From contig NZ_JAAAGB010000001.1 of NCBI RefSeq assembly GCF_010586825.1, positions 1,302,001 through 1,366,000 on the forward strand: a stretch of 64,000 bases of DNA. Direction: 5' to 3'. The notes below the pieces were generated by a model, which was not told where the DNA came from, did no database searches, and was given only the letters and a program-made list of their open reading frames with translations. Numbering within the stretch: position 1 is the stretch's first letter; each line of letters begins with the position of its first letter. The translations under genes and the position numbers were made by a program. Positions 27,185-36,699 of this stretch are shown here, piece by piece. Origin of the DNA: Draconibacterium mangrovi (GTDB taxonomy: Bacteria > Bacteroidota > Bacteroidia > Bacteroidales > Prolixibacteraceae).

Positions 27185-27889
27185 ATGAAAAATAGTTCCC
27201 TTTTGCTCGTTTGCTATGCACTAATATTCCTGTCATGTTCAACGGAGAAAAGCGAAAACACCTTAACAAAACAAGAAATTGAGGACGGCTGGGAATTGCT
27301 GTTCGATGGCAAAACCACCAATAACTGGAAAACCTTTAACGGAGGCGCAGTTACCGGATGGAAGGTAATTAACGGCGAATTGCACAATTCAGGCGTTGGG
27401 GCGGATCATGGCGGCGACATTATAACAAAAAAACAGTACACCAATTTTGAATTGTACCTGGAGTGGAAAGTATCACCTGAAAGTAACTCGGGTGTTTTTT
27501 ACCACGTTCAGGAAGGACTTACAGACGTCATTTACGAATCGGGCCCGGAATACCAGTTGATTGACGACAAAGGGTGGCCAACCGAACTGGAAGGCTGGCA
27601 GCATTCAGGCGCCAATTACGGTATGAATCCACCTCAAAATGCAAAGGTAAAACCGGTTGACGAGTGGAACATAACGCGAATAATTGTTAAAGGCCCCCAC
27701 GTTGAGCACTGGCTAAACGGCACCAAAGTAGTGGAATATGAACTCTGGACCGACCAATGGCTGCAAAATAAAGCTGCAAGCAAGTGGGCTGAAGTTCCGG
27801 ACTATGGGATGGCAAAATCGGGGCATATCGGACTGCAGGATCATGGCGGACTAACCATGTTCCGGAATATTAAGATCAGGGAATTGTAG
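27185..27889 (+). CDS. DUF1080 lipoprotein (3-keto-disaccharide hydrolase-like)
   Basis: 234 residues. A lipoprotein signal ends at LIFLSCS. The DUF1080 concanavalin-like fold begins at DGWELLFDGKTTNNWKTFNG and continues through WKVINGELHNSG, SNSGVFYHVQEG and ending GHIGLQDHGGLTMFRNIKI. Members of this family have been characterised as 3-keto-glycoside hydrolases that act after Gfo/Idh C3-oxidation. This window has three Gfo/Idh genes, two of them Tat-exported, so a shared keto-glycoside route is plausible, though none is adjacent. Weak -7 like box TACATTTA at 27146-27153. Confidence 0.85.
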   Translation: MKNSSLLLVCYALIFLSCSTEKSENTLTKQEIEDGWELLFDGKTTNNWKTFNGGAVTGWKVINGELHNSGVGADHGGDIITKKQYTNFELYLEWKVSPESNSGVFYHVQEGLTDVIYESGPEYQLIDDKGWPTELEGWQHSGANYGMNPPQNAKVKPVDEWNITRIIVKGPHVEHWLNGTKVVEYELWTDQWLQNKAASKWAEVPDYGMAKSGHIGLQDHGGLTMFRNIKIREL

Positions 27890-27936
27890 TTTCATCTTAA
27901 TTGAAGTTTTCAAAAGCTATATTAGATGCATATCAA

Positions 27937-28002
27937 GACCCCACCTAACCTTCCGTCATCTGACGGAGAGGAATTGTCCCCCTTCGGGGGATTTAGGGGG
28001 TC
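27937..28002. repeat. Repeat element copy A (GACCCC...GGGGGTC)
   Basis: 66 bp with inverted ends GACCCCACCTAA and TTTAGGGGGTC. Inside are two short hairpins, CCGTCATCTGACGG and TCCCCCTTCGGGGGA. The same modules recur at 38461-38572 and 38606-38716 beside the DUF559 nuclease gene, so this is a dispersed family. Confidence 0.75.
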
Positions 28003-28082
28003 AAAAAACTAAGATCAAATTTCAACTTGAGCCAACTATTATAAGCCCAATTTTTAGTGACTACAGGTTTCTCAATAAAAAT

Positions 28083-28090
28083 TATCTTTG
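28083..28090 (+). promoter_or_regulatory. Promoter -7 box of the CPBP protease gene
   Basis: TATCTTTG fits TAnnTTTG exactly. It overlaps an upstream in-frame TTG at 28088, which rules that out as the start and points to ATG 28109 (leader ~12 nt). Confidence 0.7.
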
Positions 28091-28108
28091 CCCGAAACAT
28101 TTTTAAAA

Positions 28109-29038
28109 ATGGAATTTACTGCATTCAGAGATCTGAAACCCTTCTCGCAATTGTTTTTTGCCGCATTTGTTGTGGTGGCCAGCATTTTAATCTTCTTTGT
28201 ATTATCGCTTGTTGTGGCCATTCCAATCTGGGGATTCAACACTGTTTTGCACCTTCCGGCAATAAATTCCGAAACGCCACAAAATATTATTAACCTCTAT
28301 AAATTCATCCAGGTTGTACAGGCAATCGGCTTTTTTATCGTCCCTCCGTTTATTTTGGGCTACCTATTTCATGGCAAATCAAACAAATACCTTTATCTCA
28401 ATAAATCATTCAATTCGCAAAGCATAATTCTGGTTGTTGTAATGATGTTTTTTGCCTCTCCGCTTATTAACCTGATCGGGGAATTAAACAGCAACATGAG
28501 TTTCCCCGACTGGTTATCGGGTGTGGAAGAATGGATGCGCAATGCAGAAGAAAATGCTGCTGATATTACCGAAGCCTTTTTAAATGTAAAAACCATTGGC
28601 GGACTTGCTTTCAATGTGTTTATGATTGCTCTGCTACCTGCAGTTGGCGAAGAGCTTTTGTTCCGCGGAGTAGTACAGAACATTTTTAGCAAAATGACGC
28701 GCAGTCACCATTGGGGAATCTGGATTTCAGCCATACTATTCAGCGCTTTGCACATGCAGTTTTATGGTTTTGTACCACGGGTTTTACTTGGTGCTCTGTT
28801 TGGTTATATGCTGGTTTGGAGCGGCTCGATGTGGTTGCCCATTATTGCCCATTTCCTGAATAATGCTATTGCCGTAATTGCCATGTACTTTATAAATAAC
28901 GGGATGATGAATCCACAATATGAAGAAATCGGATCTACCAGCGACAGTTATTACATGGCCGGAATCAGTCTTGCGCTAACATTTGTCTTTCTTCTGATGC
29001 TGAAACGACACAATGCAGGGAAGGAAATTCCTTTATAA
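28109..29038 (+). CDS. CPBP family intramembrane metalloprotease
   Basis: 309 residues from ATG 28109. Eight or so hydrophobic helices. The conserved CPBP/CAAX signatures are VGEELLFRGVVQNIF (EExxxR motif), FSALHMQFYGFVPRVLLG (second motif, His) and IIAHFLNNAIAV (HxxxN). By family it is a Rce1-like glutamic/metal-dependent intramembrane protease; bacterial members act in bacteriocin self-protection or membrane protein processing. The substrate is unknown. Single-gene unit; repeat copy A lies just upstream of its promoter. Confidence 0.9.
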   Translation: MEFTAFRDLKPFSQLFFAAFVVVASILIFFVLSLVVAIPIWGFNTVLHLPAINSETPQNIINLYKFIQVVQAIGFFIVPPFILGYLFHGKSNKYLYLNKSFNSQSIILVVVMMFFASPLINLIGELNSNMSFPDWLSGVEEWMRNAEENAADITEAFLNVKTIGGLAFNVFMIALLPAVGEELLFRGVVQNIFSKMTRSHHWGIWISAILFSALHMQFYGFVPRVLLGALFGYMLVWSGSMWLPIIAHFLNNAIAVIAMYFINNGMMNPQYEEIGSTSDSYYMAGISLALTFVFLLMLKRHNAGKEIPL

Positions 29039-29042
29039 AAAA

Positions 29043-29072
29043 ATCCCGGATCAGTTTTCACCAAGCCGGGAT
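29043..29072 (-). terminator. Intrinsic terminator of the 29836-29099 gene
   Basis: ATCCCGG and CCGGGAT stems; on the minus strand a run of seven Ts follows. It lies between convergent genes 28109-29038 and 29099-29836. Confidence 0.8.
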
Positions 29073-29098
29073 CTAAAATATCAATACAATAATTTTCT

Positions 29099-29836
29099 CT
29101 AAGCAAATTCAAATAAGAGATCGGTCTGCATTTCTTCTGCCGAAAGCTTTTTCTTTTCGTTACGGCGAAATACATAAACAATACCGTATTCCTGCGCCAA
29201 TTGACGTTTTACTTTTGGTGATTCCACCTCAAGACTCTCTTCAATCTCTGTCCACAGTTTGCTTATAAAGTCGTTGGTAATCTTACGCAGTTTCTGCATT
29301 TTATCGAACGAACGCAAGGTATTTCGTTTTAAGGTTTGTTGAAATACCGAAGCATCGTGCAATTCTTCCACCTTAAATTTTACCAGTGCAATTGATGGAT
29401 TATAAATGGCACTCCCACCATTTTGTTTACGCTTTTGTTCGCCTTCCACCATTATTTTGCCCCATTCAATTATATCTTCTTCGGTGTTTAGTGGCGGCAC
29501 CTTTCCTTCAAAAGAAGCCAGGTTTCCGTAATACTTAATTCCGCCGTTTATCTCGCCACGTTCTGATGCAAACTGCAGCACCTGTATAAAATGCGAAACA
29601 TACATTTTAGCGCGATCAAAAGCTTCTTTGTACGCTTTTATATTTTCCGACTGTAGGCGTGTGTCTAATTCGTATTGTTTAAGGTGATTCTCAAAAGTGT
29701 TTTTCACATTCTGAAGTTCTTCAACCGAATGATTCGAGAACGCCAGTTTGTGTTCATTCTTAATCACCTTTGCCAGCGCTGCGTTAAGTGCGCGTATTCT
29801 GGCTTTATCCGTTGTGGGTAAACGTCTGTATGGCAT
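29099..29836 (-). CDS. Conserved-looking protein of unknown function
   Basis: 245 residues, soluble, largely helical and rich in Lys and Glu. Segments such as FENHLKQYELDTRLQSENIK and KMYVSHFIQVLQFASERGEI suggest long helices or a coiled coil. No signal peptide, membrane segment or known catalytic motif is seen. The ATG at 29836 is followed directly by YRRLPTTDKARI, a clean start. It stands alone, with its own terminator. Function not recognised. Confidence 0.7.
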   Translation of the reverse strand: MPYRRLPTTDKARIRALNAALAKVIKNEHKLAFSNHSVEELQNVKNTFENHLKQYELDTRLQSENIKAYKEAFDRAKMYVSHFIQVLQFASERGEINGGIKYYGNLASFEGKVPPLNTEEDIIEWGKIMVEGEQKRKQNGGSAIYNPSIALVKFKVEELHDASVFQQTLKRNTLRSFDKMQKLRKITNDFISKLWTEIEESLEVESPKVKRQLAQEYGIVYVFRRNEKKKLSAEEMQTDLLFEFA

Positions 29837-30077
29837 AATGTTCCTTTGTGTTTATGCGAAGTTATGGATTGTGCATGGAGAATTCATGTGTTCGCCCTTA
29901 CACTTATGCACATCTACTTGTTTATTAGTATGAAAAACAGGAGGCTGCTTTTAACGAATGGCCTTATTTTAATACCTTTCTGTCTCTATATTCGCACGAA
30001 GTTAACAGGGTTAGAAACATGATAAGTAACGTTTATTGAAGCTCAACAATAACAATGAAAGTGAAATTTCTCTTAAC

Positions 30078-30298
30078 TTTTTCCTGCCGGAGGCCTTCAT
30101 CTTTGCCTTAATGCAAAGACGAAGCAGAAAAATCAAGGCTACTATTAACCTTCACCTTACATTTTCATAAAACCTAAGCTCGGACGGGTGATCTCCTCAA
30201 TTCTTCGGAGCTTCCCGCTCTCTCTAAGGTTTTATTTCAATTCCAGGCAAAGATTAATAGAGGCCGTTCCAAAGATGAAACGCCGGCAAAAAAAACTG
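30078..30298. repeat. Nested inverted-repeat element
   Basis: The outer arms (about 30078-30107 and 30266-30298) share TGCCGG and TTCATCTTTG in inverted orientation. An inner perfect stem is ATAAAACCT (30167-30175) with AGGTTTTAT (30227-30235), enclosing a GC-rich core with partial stems CGGG/CCCG and CTCC/GGAG. It lies in the 29837-30560 gap (724 bp), which holds no convincing gene. It resembles a dispersed Bacteroidota repeat or a structured RNA; I cannot tell which. Confidence 0.55.
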
Positions 30299-30397
30299 TT
30301 TGTTTAAAGCTTCGTGTGGGCTCGTCAAAAATCCGTCAGTCGGGCTATCTGGTTACATTAAAAAAATGCAAAGGTTATTTTTTAATCCCGATAAATC

Positions 30398-30433
30398 GGC
30401 AGTTCCTTTTGAACGAATGCAAAAGGAACTGCC
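30398..30433. repeat. Perfect 13-bp hairpin
   Basis: GGCAGTTCCTTTT (30398-30410) and AAAAGGAACTGCC (30421-30433) pair exactly over a 10-nt loop. It is part of the gene-free 29837-30560 stretch, 75 bp from the sdhB terminator. Confidence 0.7.
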
Positions 30434-30507
30434 CGTCTGGCATGAAGACAAAAGCTACAAAAGCAAACTGAAGTTTTCTCGGATGAACCAAGTAATCCCA
30501 AAAAACA

Positions 30508-30538
30508 AAAAGCCTTCCCAGAAACTGAGAAGGCTTTT
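30508..30538 (-). terminator. Intrinsic terminator of the sdh/frd operon
   Basis: AAAAGCCTTC and GAAGGCTTTT form the stem; on the minus strand it is followed by TTTTTGTTTTTT. It lies ~22 bp after the sdhB stop. Confidence 0.85.
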
Positions 30539-30560
30539 CAACTTTATAGCTTGAATTTTC

Positions 30561-31322
30561 TTATTCGCTAATTCTTGCTCTCAGGTATTCGCGGTTCAAA
30601 CGCGCAATGTTTGTAATCGAAATACTTTTCGGACACTCGGCCTCGCAAGCCTGCGTGTTGGTACATCCACCAAAACCAAGTTCATCCATTTTCGATACCA
30701 TGTTCTTAGCACGGCTTGCAGCTTCAACTTTACCTTGTGGCAATTTTGCCAGGTGCGAAACTTTTGCCGAAACAAACAACATAGCCGACGAGTTTTTACA
30801 AGCTGCTACACAAGCACCACAACCAATACATGCTGCTGCATCCATTGACTCTTCAGCGTCATCTTTCGGAATAGGAATTGTATTCGCATCAGGAACACCA
30901 CCGGTATTTACCGATACGAAACCACCAGCCTGAAGAATTTTCTCGAAAGCAGTACGGTCAACCACAAGGTCTTTAATTACCGGGAAAGCACGCGCACGCC
31001 AAGGCTCAATAACAATGGTTTCGCCATCTTTGAACTTACGCATGTGCAACTGGCAGGTAGTAACCTCGGTGTCTGGTCCGTGCGGACGTCCATTGATGTA
31101 AAGACTACAAGTACCGCAGATACCTTCGCGGCAATCGTGGTCGAAAGCAATTGGGTCAATTCCTTCTTCAATGAGCTGGAAATTCAGGATATCCATCATT
31201 TCAAGGAAAGAAGACCCGGTTGAGATATTTTCGATTGTATATGTTTCGAATTTACCTTTTGATTTGGCATTCTTTTGACGCCAAACTTTTATTTTGAGTT
31301 TTTTTAGAATCTTATCAGCCAT
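30561..31322 (-). CDS. sdhB: Succinate dehydrogenase/fumarate reductase iron-sulfur subunit
   Basis: 253 residues. Carries electrons between flavin and membrane quinone. The [2Fe-2S] ligands are in [20 protein letters not shown] with a later Cys in TTCQLH, the [4Fe-4S] site is [11 protein letters not shown], and the third cluster region is [15 protein letters not shown]. Third gene of a C-A-B operon, 37 bp after sdhA. In anaerobic Bacteroidota such B-type complexes usually run as quinol:fumarate reductase, so frdB is an equally fair name. Confidence 0.95.
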   Translation of the reverse strand: MADKILKKLKIKVWRQKNAKSKGKFETYTIENISTGSSFLEMMDILNFQLIEEGIDPIAFDHDCREGICGTCSLYINGRPHGPDTEVTTCQLHMRKFKDGETIVIEPWRARAFPVIKDLVVDRTAFEKILQAGGFVSVNTGGVPDANTIPIPKDDAEESMDAAACIGCGACVAACKNSSAMLFVSAKVSHLAKLPQGKVEAASRAKNMVSKMDELGFGGCTNTQACEAECPKSISITNIARLNREYLRARISE

Positions 31323-31359
31323 AATCTTACAGATTTATGATTTATAATTATTCGATCGA

Positions 31360-33300
31360 TTATTTGTAAGAACGCTGCGTAAGCTTCACATTCTCAAATA
31401 CCAAATCTTCTTTATGCATATCCGGCTCAACGCCCTCTCCTTTGTACTCCCAGCACGATACGTAAGTGAATTTTTCGTCGTTACGTTTTGCTTCACCTTC
31501 TTCGGTAGCCGACTCTTCACGGAAGTGTCCACCACACGATTCGTTTCTATCAAGTGCATCGCGAGCCATCAACTCACCAATATCGAAGAAATCGGCAACA
31601 CGACCAGCTTTCTCCAACTCAGGATTAAGGTTATCCAATTCACCAGGAATACGAACGTCTTTCCAGAATTCTTCGCGAATTTCCTTAATCATATCGATCG
31701 CTTTTTGCAAGCCTTCAGCATTACGGGCCATACCAACGTAATCCCACATTACCTGTCCGAGTTTTTTGTGGAAATAATCAACCGGTTTCGAACCTTTAAT
31801 GTTGTATAATTTCTCGATACGATCTTTTACGTCTTTTTCAACTTCAGCAAACTCAGGAGCGTTTGTGTCGGCCATTGGCGTCATAATTTCATCAGCCAGG
31901 TAATCACCAATAGTATATGGCAACACAAAATACCCATCGGCCAACCCTTGCATCAGTGCCGAAGCACCCAGGCGGTTAGCACCGTGATCAGAGAAGTTAG
32001 CTTCACCAATAGAGTACAAACCAGGAACGGTTGTCATCAGGTTGTAATCAACCCAGGTACCACCCATTGAGTAGTGGATAGCCGGGTAAATCATCATTGG
32101 CGCTTTGTAAGGATCAACATCGGTAATCTTTTCGTACATCTGGAAAAGGTTTCCGTAACGTGCTTCAATAACACCTTTACCCAAACGATCGATGGCATAT
32201 TTAAAATCAAGGAAAACTGCTTTACCTTCCGAGTTTACACCAAATCCGGCATCGCAACGTTCTTTTGCAGCACGCGATGCAACGTCGCGAGGTACAAGGT
32301 TACCGTACGAAGGATATCTTCTTTCCAGGTAAAAATCACGATCCTCATCAGCAATATCGTTCGGGTGAAGCTCACCTTTCTGCAATTTTACTGCATCTTC
32401 TTTTTTCTTTGGAACCCAAACACGGCCATCGTTACGCAACGATTCCGACATCAACGTCAGTTTCGATTGCTGATCGCCATGAACAGGAATACAAGTAGGG
32501 TGAATCTGTACAAAACATGGGTTCGACATCAAAGCACCACGTTTGTAACACTGCCAAGCTGCCGATCCGTTACTTCCCATTGCATTAGTCGACAGGAAGA
32601 ATACGTTTCCGTAACCACCGGTAGCTACAACTACTGCATGTGCACCAAAACGTTTAATTTCGCCCGAAACAAGGTCGCGGGCAATAATACCACGAGCTTT
32701 TCCGTCGATTTTAACCAAATCCAACATTTCGTGGCGGTTGTACATTTCAACGGCACCTTTCGAAATCTGGCGGTTTAAGGCCTGGTAAGCACCAATTAAT
32801 AACTGCTGACCGGTTTGCCCACGTGCATAGAACGTACGACTTACCAACACACCTCCAAACGAACGGTTATCTAACAAACCACCGTATTCGCGGCCAAAAG
32901 GTACACCCTGTGCAACACACTGGTCAATAATATTTGGCGAAACTTCGGCCAAACGATAAACGTTAGCTTCGCGTGCACGGTAGTCGCCACCTTTAATTGT
33001 ATCGTAGAACAAACGATAAACCGAGTCGTTATCGTTTTGATAGTTTTTTGCAGCATTAATACCACCCTGTGCAGCAATAGAGTGCGCACGACGCGGGCTG
33101 TCCTGGTAACAAAATGCTTTTACTTTGTATCCTAATTCTGCTAATGAAGCAGCTGCCGAGGCACCACCTAAACCGGTACCTACAACAATAATTTCTAATT
33201 TACGCTTGTTAGCAGGGCTCACTACTTTAATGGCAGCTTTGTGTTTGCTCCACTTCTCTGCCAACGGCCCTTCAGGTATCTTACTATCTAAAATGCTCAT
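31360..33300 (-). CDS. sdhA: Succinate dehydrogenase/fumarate reductase flavoprotein subunit
   Basis: 646 residues. Catalytic subunit holding covalent FAD and the dicarboxylate site. The FAD dinucleotide fold is [20 protein letters not shown], and the flavinylated His is in [17 protein letters not shown]. The active-site region appears as [13 protein letters not shown] and [14 protein letters not shown]. It lies between sdhC (16 bp) and sdhB in the usual Bacteroidota order. The direction of the reaction cannot be told from sequence. Confidence 0.96.
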   Translation of the reverse strand: MSILDSKIPEGPLAEKWSKHKAAIKVVSPANKRKLEIIVVGTGLGGASAAASLAELGYKVKAFCYQDSPRRAHSIAAQGGINAAKNYQNDNDSVYRLFYDTIKGGDYRAREANVYRLAEVSPNIIDQCVAQGVPFGREYGGLLDNRSFGGVLVSRTFYARGQTGQQLLIGAYQALNRQISKGAVEMYNRHEMLDLVKIDGKARGIIARDLVSGEIKRFGAHAVVVATGGYGNVFFLSTNAMGSNGSAAWQCYKRGALMSNPCFVQIHPTCIPVHGDQQSKLTLMSESLRNDGRVWVPKKKEDAVKLQKGELHPNDIADEDRDFYLERRYPSYGNLVPRDVASRAAKERCDAGFGVNSEGKAVFLDFKYAIDRLGKGVIEARYGNLFQMYEKITDVDPYKAPMMIYPAIHYSMGGTWVDYNLMTTVPGLYSIGEANFSDHGANRLGASALMQGLADGYFVLPYTIGDYLADEIMTPMADTNAPEFAEVEKDVKDRIEKLYNIKGSKPVDYFHKKLGQVMWDYVGMARNAEGLQKAIDMIKEIREEFWKDVRIPGELDNLNPELEKAGRVADFFDIGELMARDALDRNESCGGHFREESATEEGEAKRNDEKFTYVSCWEYKGEGVEPDMHKEDLVFENVKLTQRSYK

Positions 33301-33316
33301 AATTCTTTCCTCTTTT

Positions 33317-34006
33317 TTATTTATACAATCCTAACATGAAATAAAGTGGAATAACGGCGTAACCCACTGCAATAAGAATTGCGTAAATCGTACCAATAAC
33401 TTTCCAGCGCTTTAACCAATGTTTGTTGTTTAAACCTAAGGTTTGGAAAGCCGACCAGAAACCATGCGACAGGTGAAATCCCAGCAAAGCACCACCAAGA
33501 ATGTAGAAAACACCCAGTGCAGCGCTGTTAATAAAGGCAGACGAAACCAAAGCGTACGCATTGTGCATGTGCTCGCCGTTGATGGTTACTTCGGCCAAAA
33601 GCGGATCACCCGTAAACTTCATCTTAACAAAGAAGTTAATGATGTGGATGATAAGGAATACCAAAACCAAACCGCCTAAAACCAGCATGTTACGAGATGC
33701 CCACGAGCTTGCTCCGCTCATGTTCTTTTTTGCATACTTAACCGGGCGTGCTTTCCAGTTTTGATACTCGAGGAAGAATGACCAAACAATGTGAATGATA
33801 AAACCTAATCCGAGGATAGGTTCCATAATCTTAATCAGGGGGTTAGTAGCCATAAAGTGAGCTCCCTGATTAAACAAATCACCGCTGTTGTCAAAAATCA
33901 GTAATAAGTTGAGGCCCAAGTGGACTGCGATAAACACTACCAGGAATAATCCCGACAGACTCATCACAAATTTTCTTCCAATCGAGGCTGTTAAAAATTT
34001 GCTCAT
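33317..34006 (-). CDS. sdhC: Succinate dehydrogenase/fumarate reductase cytochrome b subunit
   Basis: 229 residues with five transmembrane helices, the single-anchor B-type arrangement. Conserved histidines for two hemes b are visible in [29 protein letters not shown] and [11 protein letters not shown]. It anchors the complex and exchanges electrons with menaquinone. First gene of the operon, preceded by a clear promoter. Confidence 0.93.
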   Translation of the reverse strand: MSKFLTASIGRKFVMSLSGLFLVVFIAVHLGLNLLLIFDNSGDLFNQGAHFMATNPLIKIMEPILGLGFIIHIVWSFFLEYQNWKARPVKYAKKNMSGASSWASRNMLVLGGLVLVFLIIHIINFFVKMKFTGDPLLAEVTINGEHMHNAYALVSSAFINSAALGVFYILGGALLGFHLSHGFWSAFQTLGLNNKHWLKRWKVIGTIYAILIAVGYAVIPLYFMLGLYK

Positions 34007-34449
34007 AATCTATTATTTATTTTTGGTTGATTCTGAATTTTGCTTAAAGCGCCACAAATGTAGACGAACGCAAATATACCAGCAAAAAAGGCAATCTAAA
34101 ATAGCTAATTTAAAATGTTTCTACAAATGATTTAATCTTGGGTTTAAATACAGCGTTTGAATAATGAGATTTTGGAAGTGAGTAAGGAGATAAATCGGAA
34201 GAAAGACAGAAATTTCAATCCCTTTTTTTGGACATGAGTTCAACCATCCAACCTCGATTCCTAATGATGTCTGTTAATTCACGGATTAAGATGCTTTGTA
34301 TCACAGAAATTCCGAAACAAGGTTGGAATGACCTACCCGAAATTTAAGATGCATCCGTATTTATCAGAATGCAAAAAGAGTTCTGTTGTTAACTTGCTAA
34401 CGTCCGTTCATATATCTATATTTAAATCCAACTATCAGATTAAAAAAGT
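34007..34449. other. Divergent intergenic region upstream of sdhC
   Basis: 443 bp between sdhC (minus) and the Zn dehydrogenase (plus). The sdh promoter boxes lie at 34055-34078. The remainder is AT-rich; I see no further gene, repeat or RNA in it. A weak TATATTTA at about 34418 might serve the plus-strand operon. Confidence 0.45.
34055..34078 (-). promoter_or_regulatory. Two candidate -7 boxes of the sdhCAB operon
   Basis: On the minus strand TATATTTG (34078-34071) and TACATTTG (34062-34055) both fit TAnnTTTG, 8 bp apart. Either or both could drive sdhC, whose start is ~50 bp downstream. Confidence 0.65.
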
Positions 34450-35481
34450 ATGAAGGCACTGGTACTCGAAAATTACAATGATTTGGTTTATAAAGAGGTT
34501 GCCGAACCCGTTCCGGCCCCAAATGAAGTACTCGTAAAAGTAAAAGCCTGCGGAATTTGCGGCTCCGATGTTCATGGAATGGACGGTAGCACCGGAAGAA
34601 GAAAACCACCGATTATTATGGGGCACGAAGCTTCGGGAGTTATCACAGCTCTGGGAAGCGAAGTGTCAGGCTGGAATATTGGCGACAGGGTAACCTTCGA
34701 CTCAACGATATATCCTTTAAATGATTGGTACACTTTGAACGGACATTACAATTTAAGCGAGAACAGACAAGTGCTTGGCGTGTCGCCGGGTACATACAAA
34801 AAACACGGTGCTTTTGCCGAATATGTAACGGTGCCGGAGCATATTTTGTACAGACTGCCCGATAATGTTTCGTTTGAGCAGGCAGCCATGGTTGAACCAG
34901 CTGCCGTTGCACTTCATGCCATTAAGCAATCGGGATTACAATTGGGTGAAAGTGCTGCAGTCATCGGTACAGGAATGATCGGTTTGTTCCTTATTCAACT
35001 TTTGTCGCTTTCCAATGCCTCGCCACTTTTTGCTATTGATGTTGAAAGTTCAAAACTGGATATGGCAAAAAAATTTGGCGCTGAAGTCATTCTGAATCAC
35101 AACAAAGATAATCTGATAAAAGAGGTTTTATCCCGAACAAATTCACGCGGAATCGACCATGTTTTCGAAGCTGTTGGTATTGAACCGACCGTTAATAATG
35201 CCATCGAAATTGTGAGAAAGGGAGGAAAAGTGGTGCTGGTTGGAAACCTTTCTGCCAACATCAATTTCCCTCTTCAAAGTGTGGTTACCCGCGAAATAAA
35301 AATATTGGGAAGCTGTGCCATCAGGGGAGAATATGAAACAGTGCTTCAACTTATTGATGCCGGAAAAATCAAGGTGGATGAAATGATCTCGGCTGTTGCT
35401 CCTCTATCAGAGGGCGCCGATTGGTTTAAGCGATTGTACAACAAAGAAGCCGGTTTGAAAAAAGTTATTCTAGTACCATAA
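34450..35481 (+). CDS. Medium-chain zinc-type dehydrogenase lacking the structural zinc cysteines
   Basis: 343 residues. The catalytic zinc site is intact (KACGICGSDVHGMDG, MGHEASGVI), and the NAD fold has VIGTGMIGLFLIQL. In polyol and threonine-type dehydrogenases of this family four cysteines bind a structural zinc before the NLCxNRxVLG motif. Here that lobe reads YPLNDWYTLNGHYNLSENRQ with no Cys, so the structural zinc is lost. It likely oxidises a polyol or sugar-acid hydroxyl. It opens a three-gene unit with a Gfo/Idh oxidoreductase and a GntP permease, which points to sugar-acid or polyol use. Confidence 0.85.
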   Translation: MKALVLENYNDLVYKEVAEPVPAPNEVLVKVKACGICGSDVHGMDGSTGRRKPPIIMGHEASGVITALGSEVSGWNIGDRVTFDSTIYPLNDWYTLNGHYNLSENRQVLGVSPGTYKKHGAFAEYVTVPEHILYRLPDNVSFEQAAMVEPAAVALHAIKQSGLQLGESAAVIGTGMIGLFLIQLLSLSNASPLFAIDVESSKLDMAKKFGAEVILNHNKDNLIKEVLSRTNSRGIDHVFEAVGIEPTVNNAIEIVRKGGKVVLVGNLSANINFPLQSVVTREIKILGSCAIRGEYETVLQLIDAGKIKVDEMISAVAPLSEGADWFKRLYNKEAGLKKVILVP

Positions 35482-35541
35482 AATCCTTCATTCCTTTCCG
35501 AAAATACCTAAATCAAAGTAAACCATAAAACTCAACTTATC

Positions 35542-36669
35542 TTGAAAAAAAATCTGTTCAACATAGCCATTCTGGGTTGCGGAAAAGTAGCTCATCTCCA
35601 TGCCAAAGCCATCCAAAATATTCCCAATGCCCGGTTATCAGGCGTTTGGAGCCGAAACCCGGAAACGGCAAAAAGCTTCGCTTCCAAATACAACATCGAA
35701 GCCTTTACCGATATTTCAAAACTTGTTTCCGATAAGAAAATTGACCTGGTCATCGTTTGCACTCCTCATCCTTTTCACCTCGGACCAACCCTGCAAGCAG
35801 CTGAGGCCGGAGCGAATGTTTTGGTTGAGAAACCGCTGGCATCAACACTTGCTGATTCTGACGAAATTATAAGTGTCTGTAAAAAGAATGGTGTTAAACT
35901 TGGAGTTATCAGTCAGCGACGATGGTACGAACCTGTTAAAAGAATAAAAACCGCAATCGACGATGGTAAAATCGGAAAGCCTGTTTTTGGAACCGTAAAC
36001 ATGCTTGGCTGGCGCGATAAAGCCTATTACGATTCAGACGCCTGGCGGGGAACCTGGAAAATGGAAGGCGGTGGAGTTTTGGTCAACCAGGCTCCGCATC
36101 AACTGGATATTTTGTTGTGGTACATGGGCGAAATTGATGAGGTTTACGGCGTTTCGAAAAACCTGAATCACCCTTACATCGAAGTGGAAGACACGGCGGT
36201 GGCAATTATAAAATTCAAAAATGGCGGGATTGGCAACATTCTCGTTAGTAATTCGACCAAACCCGGGATTTACGGGAAAGTACATGTGCATGGCGACAAT
36301 GGTGCTTCGGTGGGCGTTCAAACAGACGGCGGGGCTATGTTTATTGCCGGAATGTCGGGGATACTGGAACCACCTGTAAACGACATCTGGACTGTTCCCG
36401 GTGAAGAACAATACCTCGATAAATGGAAAAAAGAAGATGCTGCTTTTTTTCAATCCGTCGATCCAACGGTTTATTACATGGAAAAACAAATTGAAGATTT
36501 TTTGGCGGCTCTAAACAATAATACCGATCCCCTGGTAAGCGGAGAAGAAGGAAGAAAAACAGTTGAGCTGTTTACGGCAATTTATCGATCAACTCGCGAC
36601 AACCGGCCGGTAAAATTTCCACTACAACCCGAAACAGGGCGACATGATATGGACGGAAGGCTGCGATAG
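35542..36669 (+). CDS. Gfo/Idh/MocA family oxidoreductase (TTG start)
   Basis: 375 residues starting at TTG 35542; no ATG exists between the upstream stop and the Rossmann motif, which begins at residue 8 (IAILGCGKVAHLH). The EKP motif is VLVEKPLASTLADSD, and a GGVLVNQAPHQLDIL block follows as in sugar and inositol dehydrogenases. No signal peptide, so it is cytoplasmic, unlike the two Tat-exported paralogues of this window. It lies 60 bp after the Zn dehydrogenase and 30 bp before gntP, and probably handles the same imported substrate. Confidence 0.88.
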   Translation: MKKNLFNIAILGCGKVAHLHAKAIQNIPNARLSGVWSRNPETAKSFASKYNIEAFTDISKLVSDKKIDLVIVCTPHPFHLGPTLQAAEAGANVLVEKPLASTLADSDEIISVCKKNGVKLGVISQRRWYEPVKRIKTAIDDGKIGKPVFGTVNMLGWRDKAYYDSDAWRGTWKMEGGGVLVNQAPHQLDILLWYMGEIDEVYGVSKNLNHPYIEVEDTAVAIIKFKNGGIGNILVSNSTKPGIYGKVHVHGDNGASVGVQTDGGAMFIAGMSGILEPPVNDIWTVPGEEQYLDKWKKEDAAFFQSVDPTVYYMEKQIEDFLAALNNNTDPLVSGEEGRKTVELFTAIYRSTRDNRPVKFPLQPETGRHDMDGRLR

Positions 36670-36699
36670 CTGAATTTACACAAACTAAACCTAAAAACG

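Noticed and set aside
30300-30554. 84-residue open frame on the plus strand before sdhB
   Set aside because: It runs through the 13-bp hairpin (30398-30433) and the sdhB terminator, has a Lys-rich composition without domain features and lacks a promoter; it is a by-product of repeat sequence.
33443-33679. Plus-strand open frames inside sdhC and sdhA
   Set aside because: They are complementary-strand shadows of highly conserved genes with no start or promoter features.
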